Source of the DNA: a virus
IMG/VR virus record: IMGVR_UViG_3300010430_002823
Coordinates: 1-25,703 of that record
Length of the DNA stretch: 25,703 nt
Reading direction: 5' to 3' (one strand)
The translations under genes were made by a program, and so were the position numbers. The notes below the pieces were generated by a model. The model searched no databases, was not told where the DNA came from, and worked only from the letters and a program-made list of their open reading frames with translations. How positions within the stretch are numbered: the stretch's first letter is position 1; each line of letters begins with the position of its first letter. This document shows, piece by piece, positions 1 through 6,794 of this stretch.

Positions 1-250
1 CAGGTGCGGGGCCTCCCTCCGGGGGGGCCTCGCCCTTCGTGCACCCCGTCGCTGGCGCCCTTAGTGTCAGGGCGCTGACGCGCCACCACGGCCACCGCGA
101 CCACCCAACAGGGGGAGAGCCCCCCACCCGCCCTTGGAAGGGGGGAGGGAGTAGTGTGTAAAGCGGGACCTCCCGACCTTGCTACCCATTTTCAAATTAC
201 AGCAAGCTCCCTCCAACCCGTGCACCCCCTCTCTGATACCCTCCCCATAG
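1..250. other. GC-rich region with hairpins, no supported gene
   Basis: No convincing gene is visible. One frame stays open from base 3 to a TAA at 159-161 and could be the tail of a Gly/Pro-rich gene entering from the left, but nothing supports it. A perfect 7-bp inverted repeat (GCGCCCT 55-61, AGGGCGC 69-75) overlaps a second possible hairpin (GTCAG 66-70, CTGAC 75-79); the two cannot form together. GGGGG 111-115 can pair with CCCCC 120-124. CTTGCT 178-183 and AGCAAG 201-206 form another inverted repeat. None is followed by a T run, so a classical terminator is not supported. The stretch may be an untranslated leader before the gene at 251. Confidence 0.5.
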
Positions 251-550
251 GTGAAACTAGAAGTGCCTGAAATGCCCTCACCCGAAGAACTCTTCGCCAC
301 CTTCGTCGTGGCCCGCCTCGACGAGCCCGCCGGTTTCAGGCTCCGACTAGGTGCACCGATCAGCGGCCAGAAGCTCATCATCTACGTCATCGTCTCCAGC
401 GAGGGCATGATGCACAACTTCACCACCGTCCACATGTACCCCAAAGGTCGTCCCAAGAAGCCCACCGTCGAGTGGATGAGGGGCGCTCAAGAGACAGTCG
501 ATCGGGCCGCTGAGAAGCTCCGAAAGAAGCTCTGTGCTTTCTACCAGTGA
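251..550 (+). CDS. Small protein of unknown function (99 aa)
   Basis: I do not recognise this protein. It has a beta-like middle part (residues about 25-60, with a hydrophobic IIYVIVS stretch) and a basic, helical C-terminus rich in Lys and Arg. No cysteine motif, signal peptide or membrane segment is seen. The start is uncertain: GTG at 251 has no good ribosome binding site, and an in-frame ATG at 272 would give 92 residues with only a weak AGAAG upstream. It stands apart from the late operon, with a 247-bp non-coding stretch after it, so it may be the last gene of a different transcription unit. Its smooth composition and length relative to chance suggest a real gene, with moderate certainty. 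Confidence 0.6.
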   Translation: MKLEVPEMPSPEELFATFVVARLDEPAGFRLRLGAPISGQKLIIYVIVSSEGMMHNFTTVHMYPKGRPKKPTVEWMRGAQETVDRAAEKLRKKLCAFYQ

Positions 551-603
551 CTTTCGCTTTTTCCCTGTAAGTCGTTGATCCCCTAACTGCCCAAAAACGA
601 AAG
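551..603 (+). other. Inverted repeat directly after the 251-550 stop codon
   Basis: CTTTCGCTTTTT (551-562) and AAAAACGAAAG (593-603) pair almost perfectly, with one extra base in the left arm and a loop of about 30 bases. It begins at the base after the TGA of the preceding gene. The long loop makes it a poor intrinsic terminator, although its position fits a 3'-end element. It could also be chance. Confidence 0.25.
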
Positions 604-652
604 CCCCTATTTGCTGGACTTTCTTCAAAAACGACCCTTCTCGACCAGTAGG

Positions 653-779
653 TGGGAAGTTCCCAAACAAAGTTGTTCCCACGGAATAACTACAACAACA
701 ACAACGACCTACGACTGGGAACTGAAAAAGTGGGAACCCCTCCTTAGAGGAGAGGGGGACTTCCCACACCCACTTCCCA
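653..779. promoter_or_regulatory. Cluster of seven TGGGAA/TTCCCA half-sites
   Basis: Within 127 bases the hexamer TGGGAA occurs on the + strand at 653-658, 716-721 and 731-736. Its complement TTCCCA occurs at 660-665, 676-681, 761-766 and 774-779. The first pair forms a perfect palindrome around one base (TGGGAA-G-TTCCCA, 653-665), the usual shape of a site bound by a protein dimer. Chance would give well under one copy in this length. The region lies between two genes and directly before the structural operon. An operator, a phage-specific activator site or a replication or packaging site are all possible. No sigma-70 promoter could be placed with confidence. Confidence 0.5.
730..767 (+). 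promoter_or_regulatory. Long hairpin just upstream of the 798 start
   Basis: GTGGGAA (730-736) pairs with TTCCCAC (761-767) and CCCCTC (737-742) pairs with GAGGGG (752-757). This gives a 13-bp stem with a 3-base bulge (GAC 758-760) and a 9-base loop. The outer arms are two of the TGGGAA half-sites. The hairpin ends about 18 bases before the GGAAGGAG ribosome binding site (786-793), so it may control translation or protect the mRNA 5' end. It may also simply result from the half-site array. There is no T run after it. Confidence 0.4.
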
Positions 780-797
780 CTTTCCGGAAGGAGTAGA

Positions 798-995
798 ATG
801 AGGGCCATGCGAGCGGTACGAGAGAAGAAGATGGAGCAGATGTTCAAGGCCGTCTGGACCCACCAGACAGACCTCCTGAAGGAAGCCTTCGAAGTCTCCG
901 GGATCATCAACTTCGAGATGGGCACCATCACCGTCACCGAGCGCCGCACCCAGTGTGTCTTTGAGGAGATGGAACGTGGACTGGATCGAGGATGA
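798..995 (+). CDS. Small protein of unknown function (65 aa)
   Basis: First gene of the packed operon, with a strong ribosome binding site (GGAAGGAG, 786-793) placed five bases before the ATG. The protein starts with a basic helical segment (residues 1-13, rich in Arg, Lys and Met), followed by a likely helix and a short beta-like part around GTITVTERR (residues about 42-50). It has one cysteine and no membrane segment. Small proteins just before the large terminase are sometimes small terminase subunits, but this one is shorter than known families and no helix-turn-helix can be argued. The next gene begins inside its last codons. Confidence 0.6.
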   Translation: MRAMRAVREKKMEQMFKAVWTHQTDLLKEAFEVSGIINFEMGTITVTERRTQCVFEEMERGLDRG

Positions 996-1140
996 CTCTT
1001 CTGTCGACATCATGATCCTCGACGACCCCACCGAAGAGGTGGAGCAGCAAATCGTGAAGAACCTTGGACACTGGGTCGACGAGGTCTATACTCAGCGTAC
1101 TGAAGAGTGCGAGTTCGAAAAGCATGAGCGACCCCGTTAA
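976..1140 (+). CDS. Small acidic protein ending in ECEFEKHERPR (54 aa)
   Basis: Not recognised. The start chosen is GTG at 976, with GAGGAG at 963-968 seven bases upstream. A more upstream GTG at 955 has no such site. The protein is acidic (residues 4-24 are rich in Asp and Glu) and contains a helical stretch EEVEQQIVKNL. It ends in ECEFEKHERPR, nearly the same as the end of the next gene product (ECEFEKFERDD). It overlaps the 3' end of the preceding gene by 20 bases and the 5' end of the following one by 17 bases. The tight overlaps suggest translational coupling. Confidence 0.5.
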   Translation: MDWIEDDSSVDIMILDDPTEEVEQQIVKNLGHWVDEVYTQRTEECEFEKHERPR

Positions 1141-1267
1141 GGATCTCATCGAGATAGTCGACGAAGCCATCGAAAAGGCCGTCGAGCAGGAGTCTCCTTT
1201 CCTCAGGGCTATCCACAGGGGACCCCGCCTTTTCCGTCCTCCCGGCGACGAGTGCGAGTTCGAAAAG
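1105..1267 (+). repeat. 18-bp direct repeat encoding ECEFEK at two gene ends
   Basis: The same 18 bases (GAGTGCGAGTTCGAAAAG) occur at 1105-1122 and 1250-1267. Both are read in frame as ECEFEK near the C-terminus of successive small genes, and each copy sits just before the start codon of the next gene (1124 and 1278). The repeat contains the palindrome TTCGAA. It points to a past duplication or to a conserved signal at the gene junction. Confidence 0.7.
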
Positions 1268-1285
1268 TTCGAGCGGGATGACTGA
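1124..1285 (+). CDS. Small protein ending in ECEFEKFERDD (53 aa)
   Basis: Not recognised. The ATG at 1124 (MSDPVKDLIEIVDEAIEKAV) gives a compact N-terminal helix with an amphipathic pattern, a basic middle (HRGPRLFRPP) and a C-terminus that repeats the end of the preceding gene product. It has no usual ribosome binding site; the repeated sequence containing GAAAAG lies just upstream and the start sits inside the preceding gene, so re-initiation is likely. Its TGA overlaps the start of the large terminase, so it may be translated together with it. A small terminase role is possible from position only. Confidence 0.5.
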   Translation: MSDPVKDLIEIVDEAIEKAVEQESPFLRAIHRGPRLFRPPGDECEFEKFERDD

Positions 1286-2894
1286 CAAGCTCCCCACCCT
1301 CCAAGAGCTGATTACCGACCGAAAGGCCAGGGACCAGCTCACCGACTCTCAGCTTCAGAAGTTCATCGACCAACTCAAGCACATGACCCGGGGCAGAGGC
1401 CGTCCGGGCGGCTTCATCGACAACCCCGCCGATCTCGCACTCAAGCTATCTGAAGGACACTGGAAGGAAGCCCAGCACCTTCGCTACCTCTCCGACATGA
1501 TCGTCAAGTTGGAGAACCGCGAGATCAAGCGCCTCATGGTCTCCCTTCCCCCGCGCCACGGCAAGAGCGTCATCCTCGACATCTGGACTCCCCTCTGGTG
1601 GCTCACAAGGCACCCCCGAGATCACGTCGTGCTCGCCTCCTATGGAGAGGTCTTCGCTCGACAGTGGGGAGGAAAGGTCCGGGATCTCGTCATCGAGCAT
1701 GCCGACTACCTGAACCTCGTCGTCAAGAAAGACATGATGGCTGCCGACGAGTGGGGCCTCACAGCTGGTGGGGGCATGATCTCCACCGGAGCCCACGGTG
1801 CCATCACCGGACGTGGCGCGAACCTCCTCCTCATCGACGACCCCATCAAGAACGACGAGGAGGCCAACTCCCAGACCCAGCGGGACAAGATCTGGGACTG
1901 GTGGCAAGCCACTTCCCAGACCCGTCTCGAACCAAACGCTGTCGTGGTCTTGGTTGCAACACGCTGGCACGAAGACGACCTCCTCGGCAGGATCGAGAAG
2001 GACGAGGCAACCCAACAGGACTGGACGATCGTCAAGATCCCAGCTCTCGCCGAAGAGGGCGATGTTCTCGGTAGAGCCGAAGGGGATCCTCTCTGGCCCA
2101 CACGCTTCTATGATGATCCGCTCTACGAAGCCAAGCAGCGCGGTCTCTCTCCCTACTGGTGGTCCGCTCTCTACCAGCAGCGGCCCACTCCCCCGGGTGG
2201 CGGGCTCATCATGCGGGACTGGTGGGAGTTCTACCAGAAGCTCCCCTCCGAGTGCGAGCAGTGGATCCAGTCCTGGGACATGGCCCTGAAGGACACCGAG
2301 ACCTCCGACTACACCGTAGGCCAAGTCTGGGCTCGCAAGGGCGCGACCCTCTACCTTATTGATCAGGTCCGAGGGCATTTCAACCTCCACGAGGTCGCCG
2401 ACCAGATGAGGATGTTCGCCTCGATGTACCCTCGGGCCAGGGCCAAGGTCATCGAAGACTCCGCGATGGGACCCTCGATCAAGCAGACCCTCCAACATGA
2501 GGTCCCCGGGATCATCCCCATCAAGCCAGTGGGCTCCAAGTTCTCCCGTGTGCAGGCGGCGATTCCCTTCCTCCGGGGTGGCAACGTCTGCCTTCCTGAG
2601 CAGGCCGATGGCTCCAAGAAGCGGTGGGTCTGGGAGTTCATCGAGGAGCATGCTGCCTTCGACAAGGGTCGGTATGACGATCAGGTCGACGCCTTCTCCC
2701 AAGCCTGCTTCTTCCTCATGCCGGGAGGCTGGAGATTCGAGGAAGACGAGAAGCGGCGACACACCTCCGAAGACAGGGTCTCAACGCCCCGAGAGTCCCA
2801 GCGTCAGTGGTTCTCCGAGAAGTTCGTCTCGACCGGCAAGCAAAAGTCAGACAAGGCTTTCGGAGACAGGCCGTATCGACCCCAGATGTGGTAG
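1278..2894 (+). CDS. terL: Terminase large subunit
   Basis: Packaging motor: an N-terminal ATPase drives DNA into the prohead and a C-terminal nuclease cuts the concatemer. The ATPase shows a Walker A-type loop, SLPPRHGKS (residues 89-97), a Walker B, LLLIDD (183-188), and the coupling motif VATRWHEDD (226-234). The RNase H-like nuclease carries acidic motifs: Asp in QSWDMALKD (321-329), ED in VIEDSAMG (391-398) and the Asp residues of YDDQVDA (466-472). The length of 538 aa is normal for the family. The ATG lies in GAGCGGGATG and overlaps the preceding gene by eight bases. The last 60 residues are charged and low in complexity, as is common. The function is certain; the exact packaging strategy cannot be read from this window. 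Confidence 0.96.
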   Translation: MTDKLPTLQELITDRKARDQLTDSQLQKFIDQLKHMTRGRGRPGGFIDNPADLALKLSEGHWKEAQHLRYLSDMIVKLENREIKRLMVSLPPRHGKSVILDIWTPLWWLTRHPRDHVVLASYGEVFARQWGGKVRDLVIEHADYLNLVVKKDMMAADEWGLTAGGGMISTGAHGAITGRGANLLLIDDPIKNDEEANSQTQRDKIWDWWQATSQTRLEPNAVVVLVATRWHEDDLLGRIEKDEATQQDWTIVKIPALAEEGDVLGRAEGDPLWPTRFYDDPLYEAKQRGLSPYWWSALYQQRPTPPGGGLIMRDWWEFYQKLPSECEQWIQSWDMALKDTETSDYTVGQVWARKGATLYLIDQVRGHFNLHEVADQMRMFASMYPRARAKVIEDSAMGPSIKQTLQHEVPGIIPIKPVGSKFSRVQAAIPFLRGGNVCLPEQADGSKKRWVWEFIEEHAAFDKGRYDDQVDAFSQACFFLMPGGWRFEEDEKRRHTSEDRVSTPRESQRQWFSEKFVSTGKQKSDKAFGDRPYRPQMW

Positions 2895-2937
2895 CCTTGG
2901 CCTCAGTGAGCTGGATCTAAATCTGAGGAGCAGAGTG

Positions 2938-3087
2938 ATGGCCAAGGAATCCAAGCAGGACGTCATTGATCGTTGTGTCGGTGGCAAGGAGGAGACCTCG
3001 TTCCACCGGGGACAGCGCGAACTGGCCGAGAAGAAAACTGCTGTCGAGAAGGCCGAGAAGAAGGCAGCCAAAGAAGCCGCTGCGTAG
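2938..3087 (+). CDS. Small Lys/Ala/Glu-rich protein (49 aa)
   Basis: Not recognised. Good ribosome binding site TGAGGAG (2924-2930), seven bases before the ATG. The first half contains one Cys (DRCVGG); the second half is a charged helix of Lys, Glu and Ala (residues about 26-49, AEKKTAVEKAEKKAAKEA), likely a free helix or short coiled coil. It lies between terminase and portal. It could be a small internal or accessory protein, but nothing in the sequence tells its role. Confidence 0.6.
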   Translation: MAKESKQDVIDRCVGGKEETSFHRGQRELAEKKTAVEKAEKKAAKEAAA

Positions 3088-3093
3088 AAGGCC

Positions 3094-3429
3094 ATGTTCG
3101 GGAAGCGAGCCCTTGATCAGGCTCTGACGATAGCTCTCGCCCAGAACTCTGATCTGAAGCAGCAACTTCAGGAAAGAGACAATCGGATCGAGAAGCTCCT
3201 CGATCGCATCATGGCCCTCACCAATGTGGGCGCATTCAGGGAAGTGCATCGGCCACTTCCGAAGGGATCGGAGCCGCCCGCCGAAGATCAAGCCAAGGAG
3301 CCAAGGGTCAACCGCTTTCCCGGTAATGAAGCGCTGGCCCCGCCGACCCGCCCCCCTACGGCTCCGACTCCCTTCATTCATAAGCCCCGCACTGTGAAGG
3401 TAACTTCAGCTCCCAAGGAAGCCAGCTGA
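3094..3429 (+). CDS. Small coiled-coil protein upstream of portal (111 aa)
   Basis: Not recognised. Residues about 8-42 form a clear helix with heptad character (ALTIALAQNSDLKQQLQERD and onward to LLDRIMAL), suggesting a short coiled coil that may oligomerise. The rest (about 50-111) is rich in Pro and Lys and probably disordered. Start ATG at 3094, six bases after the preceding stop, with AGAAGG close upstream. Its TGA shares one base with the ATG of the portal gene, so translation is probably coupled. It may be a head accessory protein; function unknown. Confidence 0.7.
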   Translation: MFGKRALDQALTIALAQNSDLKQQLQERDNRIEKLLDRIMALTNVGAFREVHRPLPKGSEPPAEDQAKEPRVNRFPGNEALAPPTRPPTAPTPFIHKPRTVKVTSAPKEAS

Positions 3430-6155
3430 TGAGCGCTACTGAGAAGCAGACGTGGCATCGGTTCCCAGACTCTGAGGCTGATCCAGCCGAGATCACGACC
3501 TTCCGTGATCGGCACTTCGCCGAATACTTCACCTACCGCGATCGGCACATGCAGAGGATCGTTCGCAACCTCTACTACGACATCGGGCGGCAGTGGATCG
3601 AGCTACACAACGACGTCCTTGTCGAGGGCGCTCGTGGCTATGCCTACCGGGAGATGCAGCACAACGTCGATGTCGAGACGCCACGTCCCGTCACCAACAT
3701 CATCTCCCCAGCGATCGACGTCGAGTTTGCCACTCTCGCCAAGCGCCAGTGGCTCCCGAAGATCCCGACCTACTCAAGAAATCCCAGGATCGAAGCAGGA
3801 GCCAAGGTAGCTCATTCGATTCTCACCGACCGACTGAAGAAGCTCGAATGGGATTCCCAGCGAGACACCTTCATCCGCAACATGATCACGATGGGCACCG
3901 CAACCTTCCACTCGTTCTGGGACCAGTCGCACTTCGACATGGTGTGGCAGGCCGTCTCCGATCCCCAGAAGTGCCCCCAGTGCGAAGCCCTCTATGCTGA
4001 CCCGGAAGTTCCCATCGGCTTCATGGCGATGCGCAACGCCAACCCCCAGACTCGCTACCAAGACATGGAGGGCCTCGACGACGTCGACATGGACGACAAG
4101 GTCACGCTGAAGCACTGCCCTGAGTGCAACGGCAGCGACGAGCTTCAGAAGGTAGACCTCTCCCCAGATCAGTCCCGACAGGATGACGCTTTCGGAAGAC
4201 CGCTTGGCGGCAACGTGCCGAAGGGCAACACGAACCTTGAGATCCTCACGCCCTTCGAATACTACCCACAGAATGCGGGCATCTTCGTAGACCCGCTCAC
4301 AGTGAGGCAGCATGGGATCCAGAAAGTTCGTTCCCTGGATTGGGTCGAAGAGCACTGGCCCGACATCATCGACAAGGTCAACCCAGAAGACCCCGTGGAC
4401 CTTCTCCGGGAACATCCCCTCCTCGGAGAATGGGACATTATTGGACGATTCGATCATGCCCTCGATGCCGGGATATTTGACCACCACGTCCGAGTTTATG
4501 AACTGGTGGCGGAACCGTCACATCGGTTCCCTCGTGGACGGCTGATCCGGATCGTCGGCAAGCAGCAAGCTCTCATCGTCGAAGACCGCGACCTCGTCGA
4601 GGACATGACCGACGAGCAAGGCAAGAAGGTCGCGCAGACGCCCCTCGTGAAGTTCGCCTCAGCCCGCTGGAAGATCCGTCAGGGCGAGTTCTGGGGCAAG
4701 GGACTTCCCGACGACATCATCTCCCCGCAGAACCGAATCAACGGGATGGACTCCCAGATCATCGACGCCCGCGAGCGCATGGGCTCGCCCAACCTGCTGA
4801 TGCCGGAAGACTCGGACCTCAAGGGACCGGAGTATCGCTCTGGCTACGGCTCCGCGAAGCTCTTCAAGTACCGCCTCTCGGCGCTCAACCCCAGTGCCAA
4901 GCCTGAGGTCTTCGGTTCGATCCTCATGCCGCAAGGCGTGAACGTCGAGCGCGACCAGATGATGGGCGACGTCACCAAGATCATCGGCCCTGCCGACATC
5001 GAGATCGGTGAGGCTCCCAGGAACGTCACCACAACCTCTGGGCTGCAGATTCTTGGAGAGCAAGCTGAGCGTAGACGCGGGACCCGGGAGCGGGGGATCA
5101 CCCAAGCCTTCCAGACGATCTGGGAACACCAGCTCCAGATGCTCTGGGTCCTCAGAGAGGAAGTCGATGAGTACGACGAGGAGACCCCAGACGGTCTCTG
5201 GGAGGTGAAGCAGTTCACCCGCGACAAGATCGAGGGCCACACGAAGGTCGAAGTCGAGAGGCAGGCTTTCATCGACCGCTCGATCGCAGTCCGTGAGGCA
5301 ACACGCGAGGCGATCACTGATGGTCTGGTGGACATTTCAGATCCTCTCGTCAGGAAGAAGGCTACCGAGCTGATGGGCCTTCCGAATGACCTGAACGAGA
5401 AGCAGAACATTCAGATCGACCACGCGAAGAGGGTGTGGGTGGACTTCGTGGACGACGGCATCCTTCATCCTATCGACGGCACGCTCGACGACCCCTTCTT
5501 GAATTCCCAGGTGCTTGGCACCTACATGAAGCAGGACGAGGGACAGGCGCTGGCCAAGGCTGCAGGGTGGCCGATCCTTGGTCCGCTCCTGGCCGGGTGG
5601 CAGGAGGAGTTCCAAGCCGCTTCCGCACACGACCAGAAAGTCCGGATGGAATACGGCGGGGAGCCACCGCCCGATGAAGCGAAGGAGATGTTCGCTCAGA
5701 AGCAGATCGAGTACACCCAAGCCATAGAGAAGTTCGAACAGGCTAGCTCCGGTGCGCTGGGTCCATTGGCGCAGGAAGCGATCATGCAGCAGCCTCCTCC
5801 CGAGAAGCCGTTGGAGCCTGTCTTCCTTCCGCGCCAGATCGAGGAGCGCATCTTCATCGTCTGGCAGAACATGCTGCAGAACAAGATCGACATGGAGAAG
5901 CTCCACGGGATGCTCGCGTCTCAGTCCATGGCTCCACTCAGTGATGTTGCACAGAACGTCGAGCGGTTCCTGAGGTTCAGAGCGATCATCGAGGGCTACG
6001 CCATGATGGCTGGTCCTGCTGCTCCTGCTCCTGGCGGAACTCCCCCTGCAGGTGGGGGCGAGCCTCCGCAGACTCCCGGTGGGGTAGACGGTGGGCCTCC
6101 TGTTGGAGCTGAACCACTTCCACCCGACTCACCACCCGTTCCACCCGCACCGTAG
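3429..6155 (+). CDS. Portal protein, large, with CxxC pair
   Basis: Twelve-subunit portal ring at the capsid vertex through which DNA enters and leaves; call based on position between terminase and scaffold/capsid, size and general layout. It is 908 aa, close to the large portals of P22-like podoviruses. The N-terminal half has the mixed portal body; residues around 540-640 are long helical segments (QTIWEHQLQMLWVLREEVDE) that fit the stem and wing helices. The C-terminus (about 866-908) is almost pure Pro/Gly/Ala and looks disordered. Unusual: CPQC (182-185) and CPEC (230-233), 44 residues apart, look like a zinc-binding insertion. It overlaps the preceding stop by one base. Confidence 0.85.
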   Translation: MSATEKQTWHRFPDSEADPAEITTFRDRHFAEYFTYRDRHMQRIVRNLYYDIGRQWIELHNDVLVEGARGYAYREMQHNVDVETPRPVTNIISPAIDVEFATLAKRQWLPKIPTYSRNPRIEAGAKVAHSILTDRLKKLEWDSQRDTFIRNMITMGTATFHSFWDQSHFDMVWQAVSDPQKCPQCEALYADPEVPIGFMAMRNANPQTRYQDMEGLDDVDMDDKVTLKHCPECNGSDELQKVDLSPDQSRQDDAFGRPLGGNVPKGNTNLEILTPFEYYPQNAGIFVDPLTVRQHGIQKVRSLDWVEEHWPDIIDKVNPEDPVDLLREHPLLGEWDIIGRFDHALDAGIFDHHVRVYELVAEPSHRFPRGRLIRIVGKQQALIVEDRDLVEDMTDEQGKKVAQTPLVKFASARWKIRQGEFWGKGLPDDIISPQNRINGMDSQIIDARERMGSPNLLMPEDSDLKGPEYRSGYGSAKLFKYRLSALNPSAKPEVFGSILMPQGVNVERDQMMGDVTKIIGPADIEIGEAPRNVTTTSGLQILGEQAERRRGTRERGITQAFQTIWEHQLQMLWVLREEVDEYDEETPDGLWEVKQFTRDKIEGHTKVEVERQAFIDRSIAVREATREAITDGLVDISDPLVRKKATELMGLPNDLNEKQNIQIDHAKRVWVDFVDDGILHPIDGTLDDPFLNSQVLGTYMKQDEGQALAKAAGWPILGPLLAGWQEEFQAASAHDQKVRMEYGGEPPPDEAKEMFAQKQIEYTQAIEKFEQASSGALGPLAQEAIMQQPPPEKPLEPVFLPRQIEERIFIVWQNMLQNKIDMEKLHGMLASQSMAPLSDVAQNVERFLRFRAIIEGYAMMAGPAAPAPGGTPPAGGGEPPQTPGGVDGGPPVGAEPLPPDSPPVPPAP

Positions 6156-6164
6156 GAGGACGAG

Positions 6165-6473
6165 ATGCCGATCGACCAATATCAGACAGGCCGTTACGTT
6201 CCCCCGACCGAGGGAGATCAGTCTCGTGGGACTCGGCGTCCAGCTCCTCGACGTGGACGCAGGTTCACTGCTCGGCGAGCCAATCCCTACAAGGGTGGCG
6301 CTCGGAGCGGGAGGATCTCCTACAACAAGGGCCGTACTGTAGGAGCTTCAGAGCAAGCTGACGCCATCTCGACGGCGAAGCCCACCACAAAGCGCACTGT
6401 GAGGCGTGGTGGATCTTCACGGGGTGATCAGGCCCAGACCGGCGGGAACATGCCGGACCCGCGAAGAGGTTAA
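6165..6473 (+). CDS. Small Arg/Gly-rich basic protein (102 aa)
   Basis: Not recognised. Strong ribosome binding site TAGGAGGA (6153-6160) four bases before the ATG. The protein is very basic, with RRPAPRRGRRFTARR (residues about 24-38) and RRGGSSRG near the end, and no hydrophobic core. It is probably disordered and could bind nucleic acid, for example as an internal virion protein or a packaging accessory. It sits directly after the portal gene. The minus strand is open here too, but the ribosome binding site and spacing favour the + strand reading. Confidence 0.7.
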   Translation: MPIDQYQTGRYVPPTEGDQSRGTRRPAPRRGRRFTARRANPYKGGARSGRISYNKGRTVGASEQADAISTAKPTTKRTVRRGGSSRGDQAQTGGNMPDPRRG

Positions 6474-6475
6474 CG

Positions 6476-6631
6476 ATGCCCAAGGCCAAGGACACGTATG
6501 GTGGCTCCAACAGGTCTGCCATGTCTGCTCGTGAGCAGCTGCGTGGGTTGGAGAATGCAGAGCCACCCGAGTCGGCGGACGACCTCGACCGCATGAAGAA
6601 GAGGACAAAGAAGCGTGCCTCTCGACGCTGA
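6476..6631 (+). CDS. Small charged protein (51 aa)
   Basis: Short gene filling the space between two others. ATG at 6476, two bases after the preceding TAA, with GAGG in AGAGGTTAACG upstream. The product is hydrophilic: a Ser/Gly-rich start, a helix around AMSAREQLRGLENAE and a very basic end (MKKRTKKRASRR). No domain is recognised. The end overlaps the next gene by 17 bases. The perfect fit into the operon is the main support. Confidence 0.55.
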   Translation: MPKAKDTYGGSNRSAMSAREQLRGLENAEPPESADDLDRMKKRTKKRASRR

Positions 6632-6794
6632 CAAGAAACCGATCCGCTGTAGTCACCAAGACTACGAGCCAGTGATTGCAGATGGCTACGCCTACGTCTG
6701 CAACGACTGTGGCCTGAAGTTCAAGTACGAACCTCATCAGGTGAGCCGAAGCGGACGCCAACGGTCGCAGCGAATGCCCCGAAGGAGACAGTGA
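6615..6794 (+). CDS. Small zinc-ribbon-like protein (59 aa)
   Basis: Starts at GTG 6615 with AAGAGGA about nine bases upstream, inside the end of the preceding gene. The product contains RCSH (residues 11-14), then YVCNDCGLKF (28-37). The set Cys12, His14, Cys29 and Cys32 would form a treble or ribbon-type zinc site. The C-terminus is basic (RSGRQRSQRMPRRRQ) and could contact nucleic acid. Its TGA overlaps the next ATG (TGATG). Zinc ribbons of this size often bind DNA, RNA or protein; the role here is unknown. The gene is easily missed because of its short length and GTG start. Confidence 0.6.
   Translation: MPLDADKKPIRCSHQDYEPVIADGYAYVCNDCGLKFKYEPHQVSRSGRQRSQRMPRRRQ

Noticed and set aside
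3-161. Open frame that could be the end of a gene entering from the left
   Set aside because: Short, low-complexity Gly/Pro text in a GC-rich stretch with hairpins; cannot be judged without the sequence to the left.
219-228. CGTGCACCCC repeated at 38-47 and 219-228
   Set aside because: Ten bases in a C-rich region; likely chance, no further matching bases around it.
67-381. Minus-strand frame of 104 codons
   Set aside because: Gly/Ser/Arg-rich shadow of GC runs and of the start of the 251 gene; no ribosome binding site.
691-706. ACA/CAA triplet microsatellite
   Set aside because: Only about five triplets; no sign of function beyond unstructured RNA between the half-sites.
611-796. Possible 61-residue + strand gene beginning at TTG
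   Set aside because: Rare start without ribosome binding site; it runs through the half-site array and an ACA microsatellite (residues TTTTTT), and ends just before a real gene.
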